NCBI GenBank assembly: GCA_037178855.1
Contig: JASJZC010000002.1
Location: 2,294,001-2,358,000, forward strand
Direction: 5' to 3'
Source: Oscheius sp. JU75
Taxonomy: Eukaryota; Nematoda; Chromadorea; Rhabditida; Rhabditidae
Length of the DNA stretch: 64,000 bases
Shown: positions 31,460 to 41,680 of the stretch, piece after piece
How positions within the stretch are numbered: the first letter of the stretch is position 1
How the letters are laid out: every line of letters starts with the position of its first letter
The notes under the pieces: model-generated
What the model was told of the DNA's origin: nothing
Databases searched by the model: none
What the model saw: only the letters and a program-made list of their open reading frames with translations
Made by a program: the position numbers and the translations under genes

Positions 31460-34400
31460 CTAGTGCTGCTGCTGCTGTTGGTAATGATGGCGAGGTCCAG
31501 CACCGCCACGTCCACCTCCACGACCCTAAAAAACGAGGATTTTGGTCAAAAACTAGATATTTTGGGGAAGATAGTGTAGCGATGAAATGACGTGCTAATC
31601 TACTGTAATATTTCAACAAAAGCCACAATTTGCGCGGGATTATGGCCCAGATTGACATGTCAGAATCTGCTAGGGGATTAGAAGACTAGTACGTACAGAT
31701 GTTTAGTACCGGAATGCTGTTATAGGACATCTGGAAGATGGAATGTCAACGTCACGGTATGCACACTGACACCTAGATAGGAATGTTCTACAATCATTGA
31801 TAGCTAATGCATTACAGGGTAGACATGTACAAGTTGACCGAGCAGGAACACCGCGAAAGATTTGCAAATAGAAGCTGAAAGGGATACGGTGAGAGAATAT
31901 CAGTTTCAGGTGAATGAGACCGCATTGACAGAGACATAAAAGAAAATTTCTAATGACAGGATTAGGATCAGAGGATGGCAAATGGACAGAGTCATAGGAA
32001 CAGACATTGGTAACGAAGTGACATAATTAGCGGAAACAGCTGGTCTGAATGGTATTTCAATAGCCAGTAGCAACGAAATCCATAAAATTAGACCGCACAA
32101 GAGTTACTAAAGGTGCATAAAAATCAGTAAACTCACGCCATAGCTGCCACCTCGCGTTCCTCTTCCTCCGAAATTGCCTCCCCGATGTCCTCCTCCTCCT
32201 CTTTGGTTCTGATCACCACCACGGTAGGCAAAGCCGCCTCCTTGTCGTTGTTGTTGTCCGTAGAAGTTGTTGCCTCCGCCTCCTCCACCACGCTGTAACA
32301 TTCTCTCATGTTGCTGTGGACCCATCATCGTATTCTGATCCATCAGACTGCGTGGATGTGGCTCACGGCTGTCAGTCGAACGGTCGCGTTGGACTGATCT
32401 TGCTGAAATTTCGTGACTAAAAAAGAATATGACTGAAGCACCACCTTTCTCTGGACATGTGAAACGTAAATGAGCTGTTTCACCGCCAATCTGACCACAA
32501 ATGTCGCATTTCATCGAGACGAGTGCCTCCGGACAGACGACTTTCGCATTTTCCTTCAGTTGATGACTGGCAATTACGTCTTCGGGCTTTTTCAGAGAGC
32601 GACAGTACTGACATCCGCCGTGACCGCCGGGCAGAGTTGGTGTTTTCTTGCCTCGATCCTCGGTACGAGGAGGAGTTTGTTTTTCAGCCTGCGGGCCATT
32701 AGCAGTTGGTCCGGTCTCCTCAGGTGGCGGACTGTTTCCCTTCGAGGCATCACCGGCAAGGGAGAGCATCTGCTTGGCTGGCTGCCTGGACTCGGGAGAT
32801 GAGCTGGCTTCTGGAGCCTCGTTGAGCTGGAAAACATTTTTTTTAGGTGGAAAACCGAAGTTTCATGGTATTTGGGCTTCTGTCAGTGACCTCAAGACAA
32901 AATTTGGCATGTCGACAGTAGTGAACTGACTAGAGAATATAACTGAGAAACTGGCATTTACTAAGAGAACTTCGCCACCTTCGTTCTAGGTCATAAAGAC
33001 AAAATGACAGTGATCTCAACAGAACTGGAAAAGATTAACCCAGAGTTCTTACAGAGAGACAAAATGATAAGGACAGGTTGACATAATAAGAACCCGATTA
33101 ACCTGTTCTGGTTGACAGAGAGAGACAACATGACAGGCTGACCGACTCGATAAGAAATAGAACGATTGACAGGGACACCCTGTCCAGGCATTTGGAAAGT
33201 CCCGGATTACTTTGATGACAGACTGACATAACAACATACAATAGCCTGACATGAACAGACAGTCACTGTCCAGTGGACAACAAGAGAGACAGAGAAAGAT
33301 CCAGATCGGCTAATACTGTCAAGCTAGTGGGGTATGTCCAGCCAGATTGACCGCGCCCATGTTTTACTGCGCGTTGAAAAAAAAAGTCTCTTACCTTCAT
33401 CTCTGTCATGCTGGAAGCGAGATCCTCGGCCCCGTCAATGTTTGGAGCAACCTCGGATCCGGATCGTGCAGACCCGGACCGATTGTCGACCGAATTCGGA
33501 TGCGACGACGACGTGTGGCCATTTCCATTGTTGATATTGCGACTGCCACCGCGGTTATTGACGTAAGGGGCTCCTCTGCCTCGGTAGTTCGGTCTTCTAA
33601 CGCCCGGGTTCGAAAAGCCGCCCATTGGCTGCTGCATGAAGGGCGCTTGCGCCGGCATGTGCTGTCCCATATTGGGAGGCTAAAAAATGGGCTGGTTTCC
33701 TTACAAGAAAGACAAGACTTACAGGCGTGTTGAAAACTGGCTGCTGCTGCACCATTCCCTGTCCATACTGCGGCTGTTGCGGCTGCTGGTGTCCGCGGTA
33801 AATCAGAGGGTGTCCGGCAGCCGTCATCATCAACATCTGCTGCTGATGAGGCATTATACCCGACTGTCCGGCGAGCATCTGAGGGTAGTTGTGCGGCATG
33901 AACTGAAAAAAGCTTTAGAATATGTCTACTCTGCCTGTTAGTGAACATGAATCTTGTAAGCGACAGGGATATCTCAAACTGAATGATAACTAGCTTGATC
34001 AGTGAAAAGGTTTACAGGATCAGTAGAGCTGGGTCTTGAGACCGTACCAAAAGCTGAATCATTCAGCTTCAGCCAACCGATATGGGTCGGATTATATCTG
34101 TCATTCAGCCCAAAATGACAGAGATATGATGCGATCCATATCGGTTGTCATGGAGATCGGTGAAAGTGACAGGCTGTGAAAGAGACAGGAGATTGGGAAG
34201 GACAGGTTGACAGGAAAAGGTGTCAGCTTGCCATGTCGGGCTTCGAGGGATACCCTATTAACACGGTGGATTCTGCTGTCACTTGCAACGACTTTGCTTC
34301 CCGACTTTAAAGTGACAGCCTGTCAACCAGCAGGTTTGCTGCATCTTTAAGAGACGGACAGGGTGAAATGGTTCAAGTTATCAGCTCATTCGACATCTGT

Positions 34401-35394
34401 CCACGTCTAGAAGCTGAAACCAACCATGTGAGGTCCTTGGGTCATCATCATTTGCGACTGTTGAGCAGCCTGTTGCATAATGTACTGCTGCTGGTGCTGA
34501 TGCTGATACATACCGTTCTGAGCGCCCGGAGGTGGCTGAATCTGACTTTTCGCACAAAATTAAGGGAAATCCCTACCGTGTTGAAGGACTGAGGCATATA
34601 CTGTTGCGGTGGCTGTCCTCCCGGCATCATCATCGGACCTGGCATCTCGGCGCCGTCGTAGCCTCCCGGTCCCATCTGGTGATGCTGCTGACGCGAGGGA
34701 CCGCCACTTCCACCATGCTGCTGCTGCTGCGAGGGAGGCTGCTGCTGCTCCTGGTAGGCCATATTGTTGTCCCAGTATTGCGATTGCTGAGGCTGGTACA
34801 TGTGCTGTTGCATCGCAGCCGGACCGGCCATCATCGGCGGATTACTGTAATAGTCACTACAGGAGGGTCGCTGGACGTTCTTTGCATTAATTTTTAGCCC
34901 CTAGGGCACTTTTTTCGTCAAAGGGAACGTAAAAATGAAAATGGACCAACCTCTGCGAGGGGACGGCGTTCTGTCCATAGGGCTCTTCCGGGTAATGCAT
35001 TCCCGGCTGGCCACGGTTCATCGGCATCTGAGCGTACGAATTTTCTAGCGAAAAGAACTAAAGTTACCCTGCTGAAGGCCTCGGGATGCATCTGCGGATT
35101 ATAATAGACCGTGCCGCTGCTGCTGTAGCTCTTGTAGTCGCCGCTCGGACCAGTGTAGTCCTGGTAGGCGGCAATCGGCTGCACGTTCATCTGCATGCCC
35201 GGTTGGTGCTAAAAATCAGTTCATTGCCGGGGAAAATGAACACGAAAACTGACAAAGCCTGGAGGGGCATTGCGTACGTTGCGATCATCGCCGCCGAGGC
35301 CAGAATCGGGAGTAGTTCGGGTCGTGTTCGGCTGAGAAGGAGGTCCGGCTGCAGCAAACTGTTCGACTGAGGGGCCGACACCATTAGCCGACAT
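31460..35394 (-). CDS. nanos: Nanos-type zinc-finger RNA-binding protein with Q-rich and RGG regions
   Basis: Nanos proteins act with Pumilio to repress mRNAs, mainly in germ cells. The start at 35394 ([15 protein letters not shown]) opens a long disordered N-terminal part rich in Gln, Met, Pro and Gly (for example [34 protein letters not shown]), followed by [19 protein letters not shown]. The zinc finger (about 32450-32620) reads [45 protein letters not shown]. This gives the paired CCHC pattern C-x2-C-x12-H-x9-C and C-x2-C-x8-H-x4-C, one residue off canonical spacing in two places. A second RGG/Gly-rich block follows ([20 protein letters not shown]) and the protein ends HHYQQQQQH. In most Nanos proteins the finger is near the C-terminus; here about 100 residues of RGG tail follow. 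It resembles the long C. elegans NOS-3 type in general plan. Introns contain a hairpin (34074-34147). Confidence 0.82.
33000..33260. repeat. GACAGGTTGACA-rich sequence in a nanos intron
   Basis: GACAGGTTGACATAATAAG, ACAGGCTGACC and similar phrases recur here. The same motif appears near 6830 and near 34200-34330. It has no coding potential. Confidence 0.4.
34051..34069. repeat. Near-perfect 19-base palindrome in a nanos intron
   Basis: AAGCTGAAT and ATTCAGCTT flank a single base. It abuts the longer hairpin at 34074-34147. Confidence 0.6.
34074..34147. ncRNA. Candidate pre-microRNA-like hairpin in a nanos intron
   Basis: The arms CAACCGATATGGGTCGG(...)GTCATT and the reverse complement of GATCCATATCGGTTG pair over about 30 positions, with two G-U-type pairs, one mismatch and a two-base bulge, around a loop of about nine bases (CAGCCCAAA). 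Size and shape suit a microRNA precursor. A foldback transposon remnant is the main alternative. The transcribed strand is unknown. Confidence 0.35.
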
Positions 35395-36399
35395 TCTGGA
35401 AGGAGAAGAGGTTGGAAAATTGGAAAAGTTGGGTGGAAATTGAGGAAGAGATTCGTAGACAGAATAGATCGAAGAATGAACAGAATGTCCAGGTTTCTGA
35501 CCATGAAACAGCTCAAAAACTTAGACGAAACAACAAACGTTTTTTTTGGCAAAACACAGTCTATTCGCGTTAGCTAAACTGTCTTATCCTAGCAAAAAGA
35601 ACCATAAATGGCTGAAAACAGCAGTATAATGAGCTGTCCTAAACTGACAGACCTTTCCTACGGATTTTCAGGTAAACAAGTCCCAATATAACGGTTTTAC
35701 AGCATTTTCAGCAATTTTTACGCATAATTCCACACACACGATCACAAAAACGCTCGGATAGAGTAGAAAACATGTAAACAACAACGAGACGGCTGTCCGG
35801 AAAAGCCGTCCGGTTGCTGCCAGACGGAAGCGAGCGATTGCGTACCGGAAATAATCCAACGCGCTTTTGCGTATTTTGTGGTTACAGTATTCGGAAGCTC
35901 ATTCAGAAGAGAATTTATCAATTCCTCGACGTTTCTTAAAATATATATTGATAATTTGTGATGGGAAAATTTTTTAAACAACTTCTATAACAAGATAAAA
36001 TAGTTTAAAACAAAAATAAGAAGAGCTTATTGACTGTAAAGGTAAGAAAACCAGTAACCCTCTTGTGATAAGAGGTTTGGCTTTTTCTTGCGCAAAACCG
36101 TCATCAAGAGGACTCTAGACATGAAATATTATGTGCTACCTCTTTTTAAACACCCTCGACTAATGTAGACCCCCAAATCTCTAGGTTAATCGTGCTTCCC
36201 TACGAAATGACCAGAAACCTCCCGAAAATGTCTCCGTCTCTCCTTGGCCATCTCCCTCTTTCCTCCTTATTTACCCTTCTTTCCACAGCAAAAAGCTCGG
36301 GGAACACCCTGCTCTGACGTCAGTCTCTTTTCGCTCGTCTCCTTCCTCTCAGATATTGATTTATTATCTCTGTTCCAGGGTGTCTTGAGCCAGACGGGT
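35395..36399. other. Divergent promoter region
   Basis: This 1 kb lies between the Nanos-type gene (-) and the gamma-glutamylcyclotransferase gene (+). A small hairpin, CCTCTT-GTGAT-AAGAGG, is at about 36059-36075. TTCTGTTCCAG-type acceptors near 36378 may serve a trans-spliced leader of the plus-strand gene. No exon is recognised. Confidence 0.35.
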
Positions 36400-37190
36400 A
36401 TGACTTTCTTCTACTACTTTGCCTACGGCAGTAATCTTTTGAAATCAAGGATTCGAATACAGGTTTGATGGTCTTGTAAGCAAGAAAGGAAATTTTAGAA
36501 CAAAGGCGCAGAATATGTGAGTAATGGGCGGCTTGAGGGCTTCAAACTGCATTTCGTGAGCTACAGTCAGCGGTGGAAGGGGGCTCTGGCCACTATTCTT
36601 GAGGAGGAAGGGGCTGAGGTGAGTTGACGATGTTCCTAGTCCAAAAATCTTGGGCTCCTTGACGTTTTCATCAGTTTTTTATGTGAAAAGAATTCAGGGA
36701 GCTGGACATAACAAAGAACAGGTAGTATAACTTACTTCACCCTAGAGATTTCCGCATCTTTTCGACAAAAATGTTAAGCTAACCAGAGAGAAAACAGCCT
36801 TTTAAGGTAATCGGCTGCGTCTGGAAGATTCCAATGGACTTCAGTGTCGAGCTGGACAAGCAAGAGTACAGCTACCATCGTCTCAGTGTCCCCATTCACT
36901 GTTTTGAAGATGGGCAGGCTATAGAATGCCGAACATATCAGTTCGATGATCTCGCAGCTCCGGAAACTCGTCCCTCTCCCCACTATAAGGTGAGGAAAAA
37001 TGAGAATTTTAAGAACATTTTGGGTCAGACTGTCATCTATGCCGGAGCCGTGGAACATGACCTGCCCCATGATTATTTGGAGAGGCTTTTCGCCATCGAG
37101 GACAACGGATTTAGAGGGCGAGTGGAAGTGGATCTAGAGGTGATTAGGCATCTGAATTTGTCGTCGAGAGAAGAAGAAAACAAAGGATGA
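36400..37190 (+). CDS. GGCT: Gamma-glutamylcyclotransferase (GGCT)
   Basis: It converts gamma-glutamyl amino acids to 5-oxoproline and the free amino acid, in the gamma-glutamyl (glutathione) cycle, in the cytosol. Four exons give about 175 residues, near the length of human GGCT (188). The N-terminus MTFFYYFAYGSNLL carries the YGSNL substrate-binding loop. Then come GRLEGFKLHFVSYSQRW, GALATILEEEGAE, VIGCVWKIP, and ELDKQEYSYHR, in which Glu81 is the likely catalytic acid. The end has ECRTYQF, SPHYK, YAGAVEHDLPHDYLERL and AIEDNGFRGRV. Introns at about 36462, 36620 and 36990 show good consensus sites. The start at 36400 is chosen because it gives the family's usual N-terminus; the frame is open upstream, but without family similarity. 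Confidence 0.93.
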
Positions 37191-37245
37191 CAAGTATAAA
37201 TAATTTACCACCTAATATGAATTTACAACTGATACAAACGTATTC

Positions 37246-38928
37246 TTACTCTATTCGTCGGGGCGAGATGGTTCCTGAGCAATCGTAGCTGAGCTCCGGA
37301 TGTTCGTCAACGATCTCGAGCCATGTGCAGTTGAACCAATCCCACGGTTTGGCCGGGTAGCCGAAGTACTCTTGGAACGACTCGTTCAGTTCCCACACCT
37401 GAAAATGATGTATTTTGAAGTATTTCCTGGTCGTTTGGGGCCCACAAGAGTTCGGAATCGTACACTACGCGCATAGTTAAATTGTCAGCGTCATAGACTA
37501 CGATCAGAGCGACCCAGGTTCAATTCAGCACTTAAAATAGCCATTTTTTAAGCACTCTACGCCTATAGTCTAGTGGTTAACGCTTTGAACTGCGGACAGA
37601 GCGACCCATGTCCGATTCCTCGCACCTCAAATACTTAACTTTTGTCATTTTTCGATGTTTTCGAAGTTGTGATGGAGACAAGATTTACCGCAAGTGGTCC
37701 GACCTTCTGTATCAACAGGAAAACGAGCTGACCAAGCTTTTTTTTCGATTTGACTCTTCTGCCGCCCTCGTCGGGTGTCAGCTGTTTGGGGACTATAAAT
37801 TCTCGGATTTAGAATAAGTTGGAGAAAATTTACCTCGATTGGAAGTTTTTCTAGACTGGAAGGCGAGTATGGCTCTCGCTGACTCAATCGTCCTCTCGCT
37901 TTCTTCTTCTGAGAGCAGCCGGCTTCCGTGGCTGCGAGACCCTGAAACAAGTGAATTGATTAAGGTCAAAGTAGTGAAAAAACCTACGTTCGTCAAATAC
38001 CGAGTGTCCTGGAAGCGGTCTCTGGCTTAACATCGCCGATATTTCCGTGTTCCATATCCGTCTAACTGTGGCGGGAGCCCGGCAGCCCAATCCGGGACGG
38101 AGTTCTAAATTTTGGAGATGAAAAAACAGCCTAAGGATAGCTTACCTGTGTCTGTTGGCGACATCCGTAGTTGATTCTCTAGGTACTGTGCTCCCGTCGG
38201 CCTGACAGGCTCTTGCGGTCTCGATTCGGCCGGATCGATGGGCTTGACCGGGACCTTCAGTTCCACCTTCTGCGAAAAGATGACGGCGGGATGAGGCGAC
38301 ACCCCCGGCTCGGCGCTTTTCCAGATCGGCTGAGAATGTTATGTTTAGTTGGAAAAAAAAATGAGTGTACCAGCTGTGGCGCAATACTGTTGCGAAAAGA
38401 TAGGGCCACAGCATGGCGATACTTGGGCTGAGTCTTTATGTAATCCAGCTGCTTCTTGGCCTGAAAGATGATAATGAACGAATTGAGTGAAGAGAGAGGG
38501 AGGCTTGAAGAATAACTACTGACCTGTCGTCTGGCATCTTCGATGGTCTCCCGGCTAGGCAGCGGCTGATTTTTTGGCCGAAAAAAGATCTTTGGAGTGG
38601 CTCCGGATGCGATTTCTTCGACTGTCGTAAATTTCTTTTCGCAGCATGCCCTCTCCGCGTGCCCAAACATGATGATGTTTCTCATAAAGTTGGCCGTCTT
38701 CATGTTCTGCAACGATTTCAATGAAATCCCCTAAAAAGCACAAGTAACCTTAAGTCGATCTGCGTCCTCTCTGTTGTACATAAGCAAAAACCCATAGTTG
38801 GAATCATAGGAAGTGTAGAAGACGCGAGCACCTTGGACTGGGACGGGAAGTAATGCGAATCGGGTGAAGAGTTCGATCTCGGTGACAATGTTTGGTAGGT
38901 TTTTCACATACACCTGCTTCTCGGCCAT
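37246..38928 (-). CDS. RRM-like protein of unknown function
   Basis: The start at 38928 gives MAEKQVYVKNLPNIVTEIEL, then RVFYTSYDSNYGFLLMYN, an RNA-recognition-motif-like N-terminus (RNP2 VYVKNL, RNP1-like YGFLLMYN). The next exons encode NMKTANFMRNIIMFGHAE, IFFRPKNQPLPSRETIED, KKQLDYIKTQPKYRHAV, VIFSQKVELKVPVKPIDP, TGAQYLENQLRMSP, RRIWNTEISAMLSQRPLP, and a basic stretch with CSQKKKARGRLSQRE. The final exon ends EYFGYPAKPWDWFNCTW, then DCSGTISPRRIE, stop at 37246. Borders are phase-consistent where tested. The middle and tail match no family I know. A nuclear or cytoplasmic RNA-related role is inferred only from the N-terminus. The last intron carries two tandem tRNA-like elements. Confidence 0.72.
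37470..37530 (+). repeat. Decayed tRNA-like element, first of a tandem pair
   Basis: CAGAGCGACCCAGGTTCAATTC contains a B-box and is shared with the next copy; ATAGTTAAATTGTCAGCG is the weak A-box region. Confidence 0.45.
37557..37627 (+). repeat. tRNA-like element, second of a tandem pair
   Basis: TATAGTCTAGTGGTTAACGC is a good A-box and D-arm region, and CATGTCCGATTCCTCG a B-box. CAGAGCGACCCA is shared with the first copy. It lies antisense within an intron of the minus-strand gene. Confidence 0.5.
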
Positions 38929-39633
38929 TTTTCACTGAAAAATACAGATAATGAAATAGTTGGAGAAGAGACAGAAGAATCAGATACAGCAATATTACTC
39001 TTGCAGTCAAGCATGGCCTACTGGTCTCAACTACATATACGGCCAAAATAGTGCGAAAAACACGGCCAGATCTTAATTCGTCCACTGCCCAAATATAACA
39101 AACAAAAATGATTTTTGTTTGTTATACTCCAACACGGCGTGTTACGCCCATGCAAAAAGCGTCGCCAATTTCCTATTTCGAGGGCGGGAATTTGAAATTA
39201 GCTCTCTATGCGCTTTTTAAATTAAAGTAGGGTATACGGTATTCTGTGCCAAAACCGGTTTAAACCAGGATTTCTGTGGGATACTGTACTTAAGAAAACG
39301 AGCGGCATTTGGTCCGGTTTGAAAAGGTGGCGACGCGTATAACATGCCGGGCCAAATAACCGAAACCGCCGTTTCGCAGCACATTCTGCGTCCTGTCCTT
39401 TAGCCATCTGATCAAAACGTAACTTTTCCAGTAGTGGCCAAAGAACTGGAAGGGGAATAGAGTCTCGCCACGATTTGCGGGTCACGGTATAAGACAGCAG
39501 CGGCGCGGCGAATCCTAAAAATTTGAAATTGGCGGAAATTCTATTTTTTTTGTTTCTCGATGTGTTATAGCATTTTTTTTAGCCGTTCAATGTGTTCTAT
39601 CAAGCTTAAAACCTTATATTTGTTACTTTCAGG
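38929..39633. other. Divergent promoter region
   Basis: Between the RRM-like gene (-) and sphingomyelin synthase (+). It contains a perfect palindrome at 39094-39126. The start codon at 39634 follows TTACTTTCAG directly, a good trans-splice acceptor. No exon is recognised. Confidence 0.45.
39094..39126. promoter_or_regulatory. Perfect 16-bp inverted repeat with one-base centre
   Basis: TATAACAAACAAAAAT and its exact reverse complement flank a single G. It sits in the region shared by two divergently transcribed genes, about 170 bases from one start codon and 510 from the other. It contains AACAAACA, similar to forkhead (FoxO/FoxA) sites on both strands. A regulatory role is inferred, not shown. 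Confidence 0.5.
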
Positions 39634-41035
39634 ATGAAGAAAAGTTCCCGGGTCTGGTTCAGCGATCGCTCGCCGCAAACTACGGTAGAAGAAGAGGAAG
39701 AGACGCTAGCGACAGAACCTCCTCCCTCAGAGGTGATAACAATGGAAATAGAGGAGCGTGGAGAGGAGGAAGTGGATAAAGACGAAGAATTTCCTAAAGA
39801 AAGGTTAAAAACTTTGGTAGGACAAGTCTTTTACACAGACAAGTTGTTTTAGGCAATGACTGGACTACTATTTGTAGCAGCGATATTAAACCAGATTGTG
39901 CTCTCGTATATCCACGAGAGAAGGCCTCTGACCCCGCCACTGCCAGATTTGATCTTTGATACGGTACCAGCATTCGATGGGGGGCTCAAAATATGCGAAG
40001 TGATCATGATCAGCCTTTCTTCATTCACGCTCGTTCTGATCGCTTTCCACAGGTTTTTCTCCCATTTCCTGCTTGAAAATACTTGATACTAGACATCGAT
40101 GGATCGTCTTCCGACGACTAATGACAATTGGAAGTCTTCTTTACCTCTTACGTTGCGTAACACTAGTCGTAACCCAGTTGCCCGTGGCCGATGAACAGTT
40201 CAAATGCGTTCCCAAACTTGTGAGTTTATCACTTTGCTTGCATAAAAACCAGACTGCGCTGTTTTTTTTTCTAGTGCCAACAACTCATTAGTTTCGAGTT
40301 AACTTACCAGTACATTGATGGCGCAGTGGCAGCACGCTCGCTTCTTGTTCAAGCGACCTGGGTTCGAGCACCTGCCTTGTTTTTTTTGCTTTTCTACATG
40401 CAGACAGCTAGCTATTCTAATAAATTTCGTTGTTTAGGAAGAGAATGCGACGATAGTAGGTGTGACTACGCGAGGATGGAAACATCTTAACAGCCTGGGA
40501 CTCAATTTTAACAAGTCGTCGGACAATTTGTGCGGCGACTATCTCTACAGCGGGCATACAATCGTCCTCACCATAACCGCTCTCTTTATCGCCGAATGTA
40601 TGTTGTTCTGCTTTCTGCCTAGCCATTTTTGAAATGTTTAGATACGCCACTAGTAGTCTGGCTGCTTCATTGGATCGCCTGGACCGCAGCCACCTCGGGA
40701 ATGGCTCTGCTGATAGTCTCCAGAGGCCATTACACCATCGACGTTATCGTTTCGTACTTCCTTTCGACAAGAATCTTCTGGAACTATCATACGATGGCGG
40801 CGCATCCAAATACTCGAGTAAGCTCTTGTTTCGGCATCTTCCACGCTGGCTGTTCTTCCAGAATTCTGCCCACAATCACCACAGAAAAGAGTTTTGGTTC
40901 CCGGTCTTTTACGTCCTCGAGAACAAAATACACACAAGCATTCCCTACGAGTTCGACTTTCCTCTCCCGAGCTCCGTCAAGACGGCCATTAGACGCAAGG
41001 TGCTACCCCGTATCGAGGCCCTTTTCCACGAGTAA
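39634..41035 (+). CDS. Sphingomyelin synthase-like phosphocholine transferase
   Basis: It transfers phosphocholine from phosphatidylcholine to ceramide at the Golgi or plasma membrane, giving sphingomyelin and diacylglycerol. Six exons give about 339 residues. The cytosolic N-terminus is acidic (MKKSSRVWFSDRSP, VEEEEETL). Membrane segments include TGLLFVAAILNQIVLSY, ISLSSFTLVLIAFH, RRLMTIGSLLYLLRCVTLVV, and a C-terminal pair. The lipid phosphatase-like catalytic motifs are present: CGDYLYSGHTIVLT (first His) and GHYTIDVIVSYFLSTR (second His and Asp), followed by FWNYHTMA. The final exon (NSAHNHHRKEFWFPVFYVLE) ends in ALFHE with stop at 41033-41035. No SAM domain is seen at the N-terminus. The gene starts right after a TTTCAG acceptor. 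A tRNA-like element lies in the fourth intron. Confidence 0.93.
40316..40379 (+). repeat. tRNA-like element in a sphingomyelin synthase intron
   Basis: GATGGCGCAGTGGCAGCACG is the A-box region, TCGCTT-CTTGTTC-AAGCGA a perfect anticodon-like stem-loop, and TGGGTTCGAGCACC the B-box. TTGTTTTTTTT follows, a good polymerase III stop. It is among the best-preserved copies. Confidence 0.55.
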
Positions 41036-41680
41036 ACGTCGCGGCTACCTGCCCTCCTCCACTACTTGTAGATTGTTCTATTTTTCATGCATATTCGCTA
41101 GCCCAGGCAGTCTTCTTCCTACCTTCAATTGAAAGATGAAATTTTCTTATGTCGATTTGTTGTCTCTTTTCGTTATAAAATCCTATCGACCAAGTTTCTG
41201 GTCGGGAATGGCTCTGCTGAGAGTTTCTGGTGAGACCCACCCGCATGTAGGTCTTAAAATTCTAATCCTAAAGTTCTCAATCCTACTCATTTTAGGCTAA
41301 TTTTCTGCTTCTCTCGCCCGAAAGCTGAGCACAGTAATCGGAAGTTTACTCTCAGCAATAAGTAGACGAGTAAAATTAGTGAAAAGACAAGGGGAGAGCG
41401 ATATAAATGGCAAAAATATGTTTGGTTAGAGGAGCTTGAGCAATACACAAGGGGAGCACATAGTTAGACGATCACACTGGGCTGCTTTTTGGAGAGGCAT
41501 TCACTGGCTTGGGAGAAGGGGGGACTAAAATCAGTTAGGGGAAGACTAGGCTAGTAAGAGGTGGATAAATACAACACGAGACTACGTACACGGGGGAAGA
41601 GGGATGGATGCAACTAGTAACTCGTAATTGGGGGTAAAACTAGACGAAAAGTGACTAAAAATGGAGGCTGGGTCAAGGAT
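41036..41680. other. 3' regions of convergent genes
   Basis: It contains the 3' UTRs of sphingomyelin synthase (+) and Rab11-FIP (-). A stretch repeats GGAATGGCTCTGCTGA and then GAGTTTCTGG (about 41205-41230), echoing the coding sequence near 40700, so it may be a small duplicated fragment. No exon is seen. Confidence 0.3.

Noticed and set aside
40316-40379. A functional tRNA gene
   Set aside because: The A- and B-boxes and one stem are good, but the acceptor stem does not pair properly and the T-stem has mismatches, so it is listed only as a tRNA-like element.
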